From assembly GCA_004369085.1 (NCBI GenBank), contig ML210226.1:21431-85430 (forward strand): a stretch of DNA of 64,000 bases. The letters are read 5' to 3'. How positions within the stretch are numbered: the stretch's first letter is position 1; every line of letters begins with the position of its first letter. Positions 1 to 10,085 of the stretch are shown here, piece by piece. Below the pieces are notes generated by a model that was not told the origin of the DNA, did no database searches, and saw only the letters and a program-made list of their open reading frames with translations. A program made the translations under genes and the position numbers. This DNA is from Coprinopsis marcescibilis (Eukaryota > Basidiomycota > Agaricomycetes > Agaricales > Psathyrellaceae).

Positions 1-485
1 TCGGCGACCAGCTGGGCGTAAACATCGGGAGGCTCCCTGTCTTCGAGCCGCTTATCTTCCTGGACAAGGAGGAGAATATTGTCCTGATGAGAGCGATCTA
101 CGATGCAGACATCCGACTCTGACTCTACGTGTCTCCATTCCCCGCATATGAGTAGGGGCAGATCCATTCCCATACACGTCACCCGATCTCGATGAACATA
201 ACCGGTAATCTGGAGGAGTGCAAGGACGAAGTCGACAACGGCAGAATCGCCAGATCTGGGGCGCAAAGCCAAGTCTAGCCAGGTGATGAATTCGGCATTG
301 CGGTCCTGCTGCATGTCATCGGCTTTGAGATGCTGGAGGAGCTCCGGATCGACTGCAGGATCTGGGAGAACTGAGACTCCAAAGAAGTCCAGGGTTTCCT
401 GGCACTCAAGATGGATGTTATAGGAATCCAGCTCGTTGAGAGTCCATTGGTTACCAGTTTTGACCGAGCGAATGAGGTTGGCCAT
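1..485 (-). CDS. Partial hypothetical protein with PD-(D/E)XK nuclease-like motif
   Basis: An open frame runs from an ATG at 485 leftward off the window edge, giving 161 codons with no stop and no obvious intron. The start reads MANLIRSVKTGNQWTLNELD, a beginning I associate with a large agaricomycete family of unknown function, often described as a restriction-endonuclease-like fold. The only functional hint is a stretch near residues 125-150: an acidic strand (SESDVCIVDR) followed by a hydrophobic strand ending in QEDK. That spacing resembles the D...(E/D)xK metal-binding core of PD-(D/E)XK nucleases. The C-terminal part is missing, so neither the fold nor an active site can be confirmed. 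It lies beside a decayed NACHT/sirtuin chimera and an NLR-like gene, in an accessory-looking part of the window. Coding status is fairly sure; function is not. Confidence 0.6.
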   Translation of the reverse strand, partial: MANLIRSVKTGNQWTLNELDSYNIHLECQETLDFFGVSVLPDPAVDPELLQHLKADDMQQDRNAEFITWLDLALRPRSGDSAVVDFVLALLQITGYVHRDRVTCMGMDLPLLICGEWRHVESESDVCIVDRSHQDNILLLVQEDKRLEDREPPDVYAQLVA

Positions 486-599
486 GATGGTAGGAGCTGA
501 GTTGTATAATTTAAGCCCCTTGCTTCAGTCCGGAAATATAAAGAGCCTCGGAGGGGGCTTGAAACAAGGTCAGCTCAGCGGTGGAGTCATTTGAGTCGT

Positions 600-1014
600 G
601 CACCTCTGAACGACTGAGGAGCGATAGATAGTCTCGCAGTAGTCTGTTTTAGAGAGTCGGTCTATGATAGATGTCTTGATGTAAGCTTGGCTTTTGTCAC
701 CAGCGAGGGAGTGGGAGAACAAGATGATGTGAATTCGGTTCTCCAGGTATTGCATGCGACGCGGGTCGGGGCGGGTGGTGAGAGAATATAAAGGTGGAAT
801 GCAGGCGGGGGACATGGTCTCGTATGAGTTTTAGTATGTAGGGGTTTGGCTGCTCGTCAAGAGCATCGAAGCCAGCGACATTGTTGGAGTTGGGCAGCAA
901 GTTATTGAAGATGAGAATAATAATGCCTTCGACTTGCCGTGCGGTCGATGCGAATGTCAGGGCGTTAATGTATTTTATTTGGCCTCTGCATCCGAATAAG
1001 AGTGGTTGTAAAGA
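600..1014 (-). pseudogene. Decayed NACHT-domain fragment
   Basis: Read on the minus strand, this segment matches the NACHT domain of the intact gene at 1538-4810. It keeps the AARQVE..II..I.NNL segment, the Walker B-like FDALDEQPNP, the DHVPRL stretch and the RPDP..M.YLENR block. The reading frame breaks between the STF and TTRPDP blocks. About 50 nt present in the intact gene (around 3955-4005) are missing, and both the P-loop and the whole TPR region are absent. The left end of similarity is near 600. The right end, near 1014, abuts a sirtuin-derived fragment on the opposite strand. This is a non-functional partial duplication rather than a gene. Confidence 0.75.
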
Positions 1015-1015
1015 T

Positions 1016-1235
1016 TTACCTGACGATGTCATCCTACTACTCGGTAAATGCGACGAGACAGTCAGAGACCTCTACAAAAAACTCGGCTGGCTCGATGAGC
1101 TGATGGAGCTGTGGGGCTACCGCACCCGATCCCAGCCCAGTGGAAGGCTCTCCCGAGACTAAAACTGACGCAGAGAGTAAGAAGAAGGAGAGTCTTCGAA
1201 ATGCGAAGGACTCGAGCATCAGACGCCCAAAATTA
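1016..1235 (+). pseudogene. Sirtuin C-terminal fragment
   Basis: On the plus strand this stretch closely matches the C-terminal coding part of the intact sirtuin at 22432-24131. The shared block reads DDVIL(L)LGKCDETVRDL, then LGWLDELMELW, and continues into a Pro/Ser/Lys-rich tail. The copy has an extra leucine codon, loses frame after LMELWG and then diverges, with short deletions, by about 1235. It has no catalytic domain, start codon or promoter of its own. Its left border touches the NACHT fragment within a few bases, so two unrelated genes were joined here. Confidence 0.75.
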
Positions 1236-1537
1236 ACAGAACCAGTGCAGACTCCAGTTTTGGTGCACCCGAATAAAGTGGAGCCATAAACCAACCAAAA
1301 CATTTCGGTTCAGCAGAAATTAGCCAGAGACAAATCGGTCTATCAAAAATTGTTGCGGGATTAATAAAAGTTCACTTTGAAGCCCATAGGTTCAATTTGA
1401 TCCGGGACTCCACTTATACGAAATGGGTTCCTCATATGCCAGTCGGAATGAAGTTGATAAGGTGGATGTAGTAGTTACTAGTACTCGTATGTGTGCCGTT
1501 CTTCGCTCAACAGTCCAATGCATATGTTCCTTTAACC
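1236..1537. other. Intergenic, no gene seen
   Basis: About 300 bases between the chimeric pseudogene and the 3' end of the NACHT-TPR gene. I see no convincing coding potential, repeat or RNA gene. Confidence 0.5.
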
Positions 1538-4500
1538 TTAATTATCGCCTGGGATTGTGTAAGTGAATGCGAAAGGGGAAACTGTCATACTGAGCATTTT
1601 TGTGCACATACCTGCTAATCTATTTGAAACCTCATCCGCTTCTTTTGCAAATGCAGAAGATTCGCCTTTCCTGCCGGCGTTCTCTAGGTAGGTTGCATGT
1701 TGGTCGAGGATTCCTGAGAAATAAGCTTCGTGTTTGGATTTGTCCGTTGTCCAGAGCTGGCGACACATGTCGATCGCCTCCTCTGACAAGGGAATAGCCT
1801 CCTCCCACCTATCGCAGGCATTGAGACTGTATGCCAAATCTGCCAAGCAATACGCGAGGTATACATCGGGGTCCAGTTGACGGCGTATCGCTACCGCCTC
1901 CGTAAGGTGGCCAACTGCTTCAGCTGTCCTGCCAACGCTTCTGAGGTACAGTGCGTGGTCAAAGAGGGAGAATGCAAGGTCCCTGTTGTAGGAAGCGTCA
2001 TTCTCCGCCAATCTGCGATCGATTTCTACCATCTCCTGCGACAATGTGATAGCCTCGTCCAACTGATCGGAGGAATAGAGATTGTAGGCCAATTTACGCA
2101 TGGATTCGGAAAGCTTGTCCGCAAATCTTTCTGGATTCTCGAGCCCTAGCTCACGCCGCATGTCCAGGGATTCCTGAGCGAGCGCAATCGCCTCATCCCT
2201 CCTTCCGACTCCTTCGAGGTACGTTGCGTGGTTGTGCAGAGAGTCGGCAAGATAAGCCTTTTGTGTAGGGTCCTTTGCCGCCAACTGCCTACGAACTTCG
2301 ATTGCCTCATTCCCCAAGGGAATAGCTTCGTCGTGTCGCCCACATGCGAAAAGACTCCAAGCCAAGCTCTCCAACGTCCATCCCAGCTGAACTTGAACGT
2401 TCTCCGCGTCAACGCTTGCCTCTTCACCGGGGATGTACGGATGTGTTAGCGACAGGCGACGGAAAACGGACAGAGCTTCTTCAACAAGAGGAAGGGCATC
2501 ATCCGAGCGATCGATAAACTCCAAGCAGTCTCCCAGCCAGGTTAGACCTGTGGCAAACTCAAGCTCCACCGATAGACTAGGGTCCTCGTCTTTGTGTAGG
2601 CGGTACAGCGAGACTACTTCTTGAAACAAGGGAAGCGCCTCTGCTTTTCTCTTGGCGCCGTATAAACAAACGGCCATCGAGAAGTAGGCCTTTGCCATCC
2701 ATCTAGCGTGCGCGATATCTTGAGTACCATTTGGCTTGAAAGGAACTGTCAGCAGAGAAAGCTTTGCCAGTATTGGCAAGAGCGACTCACCAAAGCTTTA
2801 CGCTGGAGTAATATAATGTCGACCATAGATCCTGTCGACGCAGCCATTTCGAGGAATGCCCGGGAGTTGTCCACGACAACGTCACGAAGCAGCGCCTCAT
2901 GTTCATCGTCAACCTTCTCACTGCCCCCATGGCGTTCGTGCGCACTAGCATATCGAATCGAGTACCAAAGGTGTTCGGATATTGATCCTCTCAGAAGTGT
3001 AGGGACAAATGGAATGTACGGCATTGGTATACCCCAGACCCAATCTCCTTCGGAATAGCCGAGATGAGGTATGTCGTTATCCGGTGTAAGGTCTTTTTGG
3101 ATAACCAGGAGAGATAGTCGTGACAAACGTCTGTGGTGGACGGCGCAGTCGATTCGATAAGGTTGCGGGGCCTGCTGAACCAAGTACTCCTGGACGGATA
3201 GATGCAGTAGGCAGATGGGTTGCCTTGGGCTGTCCTTTGAATATCCTTTGAGCAAAGGACGAACCAACGTGCAAACCCGATGTACGTCAGACTCGGTGAT
3301 TCCCGCGGGCTCATACAACGCAGCTAACCCCTGACACGATAGTGGCTCATGCAGCGTAACAAGAGCCCCCATCACGATGTTGTACTTCTCCACCAATCGG
3401 TCGTCCGTCCAGGGCAGTTTAGAAAGGATGTGTTCGTAAAGCGCCTCCAACTTTTTGGTAGCTGTCTCCGCTTTAACCCAATGGCTGCTGGCACCAGCCA
3501 CGATATCAGCTAATTCGGCGGCATGGTCGTACGCATTGTCGATGTGGTTGAGCACAGTCTCGGCCCACAGGAATAACCCCTCAGACTTAGCGATGAAGGT
3601 GGTCAACAACTTAGGAGGGATGGTCTCGGAGTAGTCGGTTTTGGAGAGCCGGTCGAGGATAAAGATCTTGACGTCAGCCTGGCTGTTGTCACCAACGAGG
3701 GACTGGGAGAACAAGATGATGTGGGGTCGGTTTTCCAGATATTTCATGACACGCGGGTCGGGGCGGGTGGTGAGGACAAATCGAAAGGTAGAAGGCAGGC
3801 GGGGGACATGGTCCCGTAGGAGTTTCAGGATGGAGGGGTTTGGTTGCTCGTCAAGAGCATCGATGCCAACGACATAGTTGCGGTCTGGCGGCAAGTTATT
3901 GAGGATGGGAATAATAATATCTTCAACTTGACGTGCGGCCGACGCGGAAGTTAGGCCATGATTCTGAGTGATGAGTTGTATGATGGCGTCTTTGACTGAG
4001 CCATTGACTGAGCAGAGCCCCCGAATAAGAGCGATTGTAAAGTCCTCTGCGGTGGGCTGTTGCCCAGTTTGATCGAAGAAAACAGACCCCACAAGGAGAC
4101 CTTTACGGTCCAGCTCCTTGCAGACCGTATGTGACAATGCTGATTTCCCACTCCCAGCCGGACCTGGGACCAAGAGAATTCGAGCGCCAGGTTCCCCCGT
4201 GGTGTCTTCGAGCGTGAGTGCCCAAGAAAGAATGGCTTCGATTTGCGCAACACGAGTTCCTGGCAAACATGCACGCGAAGGATCCCAAACGCATCCCTTA
4301 TTAGGGTTTCCAAGGAGTCGTAAAGTTTCATTTGCTTCGCTACCTCCGTCTAGGGGATGTTTAGTCTTCAATATATCATGATCTCGAAAGAGCCATGGGG
4401 ACTTACGAGTTTGATTAATATAAGTGTTGTTGATTCGGTCCGCAGTCTGAAAATGTGCGTGTTGCATTGTTATGTTTGATGCTCCCGGAAGAATATCGCG

Positions 4501-4810
4501 ACTTGGACCAGTCGCTGCGAGTGAACGTTAGTACATTATTGCACTAGTAAAGATGCTGAATACCATTCAAGCCTGTTCGCTCCTGGATTAGAGGGACAGG
4601 AAGGGGCTCCGCTACCTCCGCCACGTCGGGATGGGCGCCACCTGCAGCGAGCGACGACTCGGCCTGCCCAGATCCTTTACTTGCACCCCCCTTCTTCCAT
4701 TTCTTGACCTTGAGCAGCAACTGGATCCACATTGTTGAATCAGCTTGGTTTCTCAGGTGATAAGAGCGATCAATGGCGATGGAATGCCTTAAGAGCCTCA
4801 CCTTTTCCAT
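1538..4810 (-). CDS. NACHT-TPR NLR-like NTPase
   Basis: Predicted STAND NTPase of the fungal NLR-like class, about 1036 aa from the first in-frame ATG at 4810. Proposed introns are 4515-4563, 4350-4406 and 2735-2790; all join in phase (1, 1, 0), and the first has a TACTAAC-type branch site. The order is a poorly conserved N-terminus, the LPGASN leader usual before fungal NACHT domains, Walker A (GPAGSGKSALS), Walker B (VGIDALDE), and a C-terminal array of kinesin-light-chain-like TPRs with recurring EAI.L..EA....R.L. NLRs of this type bind nucleotide and oligomerise; in fungi some control non-self recognition and cell death, but no role is shown here. The frame is open upstream to about 4927, where a CTCCGCAG acceptor-like site suggests an extra 5' exon. 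No known effector domain is recognisable before the NACHT. A broken partial copy of the NACHT lies at 600-1014. Confidence 0.85.
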
Positions 4811-4927
4811 TACTTCATGTAGAGAACCAGAACCAAGAGACGAGCTTGAGCTATATGGTGTAGAGTGAAGGAGGGCAGTGTGAGAACGGGAGGTTGAGGG
4901 TCTGTCAATTTGGTCTGCGGAGTGCAC

Positions 4928-5227
4928 ATCAGTTGTTCACACGATGTTTGGCATTAATATTCCGCCACCGATGTATTGAATAGGCCTAGGCAACTGGGTG
5001 ACATTGTCCTTGTAGTTTCTGTGTCGCTGAGCTATTCCTTCATTGGCATTGAGAGGACATAAGACGCACAAGTACCCGCATTCCGACATCCCAGGCCTCA
5101 TCTGGTGGGCCATAGTCCTTGTACATTTTCATTTGAACCTTGCTTCCAATTGATTTCCCGATTCCGGGCGGGTTGTGGGTAAGTATTAGATCTGAGAGAT
5201 AAAGTAGGTCAATACAGGCTCATAATG
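4928..5227. other. Intergenic, possible 5' exon of NACHT gene
   Basis: Lies between the 3' end of the F-box gene and the 5' end of the NACHT-TPR gene. An upstream first exon of the NACHT gene may lie here, but I could not find an ATG-to-donor segment in the right phase. Confidence 0.35.
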
Positions 5228-7073
5228 TTATTGATCGTCGTCTCCTGAGTCCAATGCGTCAGATTCCGTATCCTCGCACTTCACTTCCTCGTCCGAATCT
5301 TCAGGTTCATTCCGTTCCTCCACCCCATCCCAATAAACCATTTCCCCAACGACATGTTTGATACTACACACATCGCGCTTGTGCAAATTGTAGCACCCAC
5401 GAATCTCTACCATCTGAACAGGGACCCCGAATTCGTACCGTATCATCAAAAAATCCAGCAACTCCTCCACAGACAGCTCGTCATCCATCCCATAGAAATC
5501 CGTTTTGTCAATAGCGACCACCTGAAGTTGGGGCAGGTAATTCAGGGAGGTATTCTGCGATCCGTCGCGTAGACTCGGTTCCGCAGCCATATATTCCAAA
5601 AACGTCTGCGCGATTGTCCGACGGAGGGCTATCTTCTGCAAGAAGGGCAGGCGGCAAATAGGGACCAGGTCTTCTTCGGTGATCACTCCGTACAGAGCCA
5701 ACGACCGGACTTGGGCTATCGGCAGGCGGGAAAGCAATTGTGCCAGTCTCGGTCGGTCAGAATCGGCCTCAAAGTCCAGCTGGAGAGTCAACTCTGGTCT
5801 GTCGCGATTCCAGTCGGGGTACGTGTGGGGGAGGAACCATCCGTAGATGATCACCGCCTCTTTGTGCGGACTGAGCACGAGTGACTTCAGGTGTTGTGGG
5901 GCTGCGTCGGACGAGCCTTTGGCGAGCGGCGCGGACAACCAGGACGAATGAAGGGCCCGTCCAAACATAGTTGATATCCGCGATATTCCGGACGTTGAAA
6001 CGGAGCATGCGAGGTTGATCCTTGTGGTGGTGGGGATTGACAGGTGTCGCAAAACTCCAACGACTTCAGCAAAGGGACCGTCCAGCGACAGGTCTTGAAG
6101 ATGGTGCAACTGAACAGGCTCCCGCTTCATGGAACTGAGATCTGGGTAAACGATCTTGAGGCTGAGAGATTCAAGGGCAGGCATGTTTTCCAAAGCTTGA
6201 AGAAATTCGCCTGCAGTCGGAGGTGGATTCGAAAGCCCTGTCGCGTTAACATGGCTCCAAACACGCAGCGAAGTCAACCCTCTGAGCAGCGGGGACGTCC
6301 AATTGATGCGGCAATTGATCAGACGCAAGTCACGTAGCTTTGGGGCATCGAGCTTGAGCGATTGCGTATGGCGGAAAGTTCTGTTACCACTTCCACAGTC
6401 GCTAATTGAGAGGGTCCGCAGGTTCGGTACGGAGGGCGGAATGTATTCAAGAAACTCGCGAAGCGTCGTGTGGCTGTCTGCTTGAAAGTAAAGCTGTTCG
6501 AGCCGGGAGCAGTTCTTCTCCAATGCACGCTGAAAGCTGACCTCCGTCGAAGAAGGTAGGTCCTCGTCACAAAACCATTCGACACCGACAGCGAGTGGGA
6601 CGGACTGCGACCGATCCAGCATGGCTTGCGTCCAGCTCTGCGACGACTGGGCCGTGTAGTGGATATTCGACCACAGCGAGGGGCATCCGAGGGCCACATT
6701 CCTCCAGTAATGCGAAACATGCGTAACATTGACCCAGTGCGGTCGACCGTGCTTCAGCACTTTCTCCGGCACCGACCTCTCGCAAAAGAAGAAAATTCTG
6801 CTGAGGATCTCTGGAGGCAGCTGCGAGATCGATGACAGTCGATTCCGGTGGCATTTGAGTTCGAACAGTTCCTTTTCCAATGCTGCAATGCGGTTGTCGA
6901 GCGTTTCACGTTCGAATTCGCGTTGTGCCTCGCGAGATTTCCTCCTCTCCGTGTCATTTTCGACACTTTTGGCAAGCGTGATGGAAGCTGGTTCTATTCT
7001 GTAATGTCAGTAAGTGAGTTGTACGAATTTTTACGTGCCTACCAGGTGGAAGACCTGCGACCTGAGTCCCCAT
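5228..7073 (-). CDS. F-box protein with degenerate leucine-rich repeats
   Basis: Predicted 596-aa F-box protein; F-box proteins are usually substrate receptors of SCF (Skp1-Cullin-F-box) ubiquitin ligases. A short first exon (7043-7073) joins the main exon through intron 6988-7042, which has a TACTGAC branch site; total length divides exactly by three. The residues before the F-box form a charged coiled coil (KSREAQREFERETLDNRI). The F-box core is LPPEILSRIFFFCER, followed by WRNVALGCPSLWSNI. The rest has irregular leucine-rich segments typical of this agaricomycete family, ending in an acidic tail. Exon layout and length match the F-box genes at 58950-64000, so these are dispersed paralogues. 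Target unknown. Confidence 0.9.
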
Positions 7074-7376
7074 CTCGCCCGTAAAGGCTGAACAAGACGA
7101 AAAACTGGACGCGACCGTGACCGTGACTGATGATGCTGATCGCGTCGCTCTGTATGGCAGAGCTTGCAAAACCTTTGGATGGCCAAGAGCTTTGCTAAGT
7201 ACATAAATGCATCGGGAATGTTTTAAGGTAAAACAGATGTTTATATGCAGTAAGTACGTTGGGTTTGGAAAAAAAAAAGGAACACAGAATATGCGAAAAC
7301 AAGACAAACACAATAGAAATTACATCTCAGAGATAACAAAAATCAAAACCTGCACAAAACCGAGCAGGTTAAACTC

Positions 7377-9747
7377 CTAGTCAGAAGTCTTGAGTTTCTT
7401 TTTAGGCGGCTCTTCCTCAGTTGGCTTTTTCGGTTTAGGTTTAGGTTTGGGCTTGGGCCTAGGTTTCTCCTCGTCGACATCCATGACCTCCACATCACTG
7501 TCCTTCGCCTTCGCCTTGGGTTTTGGCTTTGGCTTGGGTTTCGGCTTATCTACATCCATAGCGTCGTCGCCGGCCTTTGTTTTCTTAACTGGCGCCTTCT
7601 TCTTGGGCTTATCGTCGTCGCTATCATCCGCATCGCTCCCCTCCTGCTTCTTCTTCGCTGGGGCCTTCTTCTTAGGCGCTTCACCCGCATCTTTAGCCTT
7701 GGCTTTACCCTTCACTTTCTTCTTCTTCGCCTGGTTGGTCAATGCGAGGTCCCCACTAGCGTCAGAAGCAGTCTGAGCACCCGAATCATCAGAATCAGTA
7801 TCACTTGGTGACCCAGAATCCGACTCCGAAGCTTGGAAGTCCTCTAATAACACAAAAAGTTAATCAGGAAAAATGTCATTGAATTCGTAAAGCAAAGGAA
7901 ACATACCGTCCTCCTCACTCTCATCTTCATCTGCACCCCTCGGCGGCCGATTCCTCGGCTCTTCATCCGAGCTAACCACACTCTGCATATCTTCATCGTC
8001 ATCATCCGCCCCCGCAGCTGCCAACAGCAAATCCGCATCCGGCACCATCTCGTTCTTCACCCGCACTTTTTTGTCCTTCAAATACGCTTCAACCACCTCA
8101 TGCTCTTCCTTATTGATCGAGGTAAAGTTGTACTCAGGCCCATTCTTGGGGACGATCTTGAGGTCAAAGGTACGAGCGGCAGCGGCCCCCATGTTGACGC
8201 CGACACGGCTGAAGACTACTTGGTGGATATCGGATATTTCGATCAGGGTGGGCGACTTAGAGACGAAGAAGATATATTTTTCGAGCATGAAGAGGTCGCC
8301 TTGGATGGCTTTAAGGTTGGCTTTGATTCCCGGGTGGCCGTCACGGCTGAAGGTAGGAATGGGTTAACAAGAGTAAGATTTGTTGAGATAGTTGGAGTAG
8401 GGCTTGCCTTTGGAAGCTTCCTGCACCGATGATCTTTTTTCCTGCCAATGCCCGGAAGACGCTTGATATGACCTCGTATGTAGGATCTTCATAGTTCTTC
8501 TTCAGCTTATCATACTTGGCAAGGTCCTCACTGTGAACAGCGCGTTAGTGTGAGGCTAGGATGCAGAAAGACGACGTACTCGCTGATGTTAAGTTCTGCA
8601 GTGATCTCTTCTTCTCTCGTGAACTGCATGACGAGGTATTGGTATCGTGTCTGGCCTTGGCGGATGGGTTGGTTGAGACCGAGCTAGAAAGAAGTCAGCA
8701 TGGACCACGCCATGAAAGGAAGTTTGCTCACAATGAACAAAACATGCTGGTCGTCCTTAGGGAGCAAGAACAATCGCGCAATGCTATTGAACACAATTTT
8801 ATAATCGTATGTCTTGCCACGGAGCCGCAAGAAATCGGGGAACATATCCATATCATATCGTCCACGAGGCGTCAACACCAACACTTCCTCAAAGCTGAGA
8901 ATCATGTTGCCCGTAATCTGTCCGATATTGGCACGATCTTTGATAGTGTCATGGAAGGCCTGTGCAGCGCTGATGTCATCCTCGTCGTTCTCGTCGTCGG
9001 ATTTCTGGGAGCCTGCATCGGAGCCCTTGTTTTTGGAGAGCGTTCCAGGGACGTGGAACCGTATTTCAACCATCTCGTCACCGCCAGATTTGCCTGCGGG
9101 CTTGGATGACCCCGAAATGTTGGCAAACTCGAGCGAAACTTCCGTGCGGCCGGCGATGTTGGAGTTGGCGACTTGGTTCAGAGGCAGCTCGAATGACGTT
9201 CTATCCGAGACCAGAAATGCAAGGTCGGATCCTAGATATCATCAATGTAAGAGAAAGGCTCGGAGCATATAAGGAAAGGTGGTACCTCGAAAATCATGGA
9301 CACCCCAATTCCAGCCTTTGAATGATACTTCCTGGGTTTCAAGTGTGATAGCAAAATGGTTCTTCAGCAGCTGCTGAACCTTGTCATGTTCCTATAAGCG
9401 CACAAACTGTTCAGATTTGCATGCGTAACAGCCAGCAGTAGCCAGCTCACCTCGCGCAAAAACCCATCGAACTTTTCCCTGGTGTGATCAGCGAGTCCGA
9501 CTCTGAGTTGGAAGCCTCTGGCGACTCTCAGCCACTGAGCCCACTTGATCTTGGACCCCTCGAGGGTGACAACGTCGTTCGATTCGGTGCCTTTCCACCC
9601 CATCCCGCTCGCTGCCACACGAAACTCTACGATAAATAGCCAGTCAATATCCACCACTCATGAAACTGGTGTCTAGCAGGCGATAAAAGACTCACTTCCA
9701 ACTTCTGGCGATAAACCATGATAAATGCGGTCAAACTGGGTCGTCAT
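7377..9747 (-). CDS. POB3: FACT complex subunit POB3 (SSRP1-like)
   Basis: Histone-chaperone subunit of FACT, which with SPT16 reorganises nucleosomes during transcription and replication; nuclear. About 650 aa over several exons from ATG 9747. Recognisable pieces in order are the N-terminal SSRP1 domain ([12 protein letters not shown]), the first PH-like block ([39 protein letters not shown]), the second PH-like block ([23 protein letters not shown]), then an acidic stretch ([16 protein letters not shown]). As in other fungi there is no HMG box. Instead there is a long Lys/Pro/Ala tail with [11 protein letters not shown] runs broken by two MDVD motifs. A 338-bp intergenic region separates it from the divergent alpha-actinin gene. 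The last intron (about 7859-7905) restores the frame as EEDEDFQ. Identification is firm; the exact intron set is predicted. Confidence 0.93.
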
Positions 9748-10085
9748 ATTTGATTATCTGCGCCCAGAGGCGGCTGAATGTAGTGGGAGAGAGTGAAAAT
9801 GGAGACCTGAGTCAGTGGTGGTGGAAGCTGGACCAGCATGCATTGCTGGTCGACGCGCTGGCGGAGCTTTAAATCTGCTCGGACGCGTCTATTGGCAGCG
9901 AGAGCCGAACTGGCCTTTTCAGTCTCCCTCTCTTCTGTTCTTCATCTCTACCGCGGTTGCTGTGTTATCTCGGACAGCAGAGGTCCCCGGCGTACTGCAC
10001 TGTTGGGGCGAAGGAGATCATTGTACATTTGGCTACGATAGCAACAAACTAATACGGAGGACAGTTCGAACTAGGAAGCGCAATC
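9748..10085. promoter_or_regulatory. Divergent promoter region POB3 / alpha-actinin
   Basis: A 338-bp interval between two divergent start codons, so it must hold both 5' regions. I see no clear TATA box. A short CT-rich stretch lies near 9922-9950. Confidence 0.5.

Noticed and set aside
1600..1637. 30-nt intron near the 3' end of the NACHT-TPR gene
   Set aside because: GT and AG are present, but 30 nt is too short for introns here and the segment is in frame, so it was kept as coding.
8561..9321. Plus-strand open frames opposite POB3
   Set aside because: Shadows of clearly conserved POB3 exons on the minus strand.
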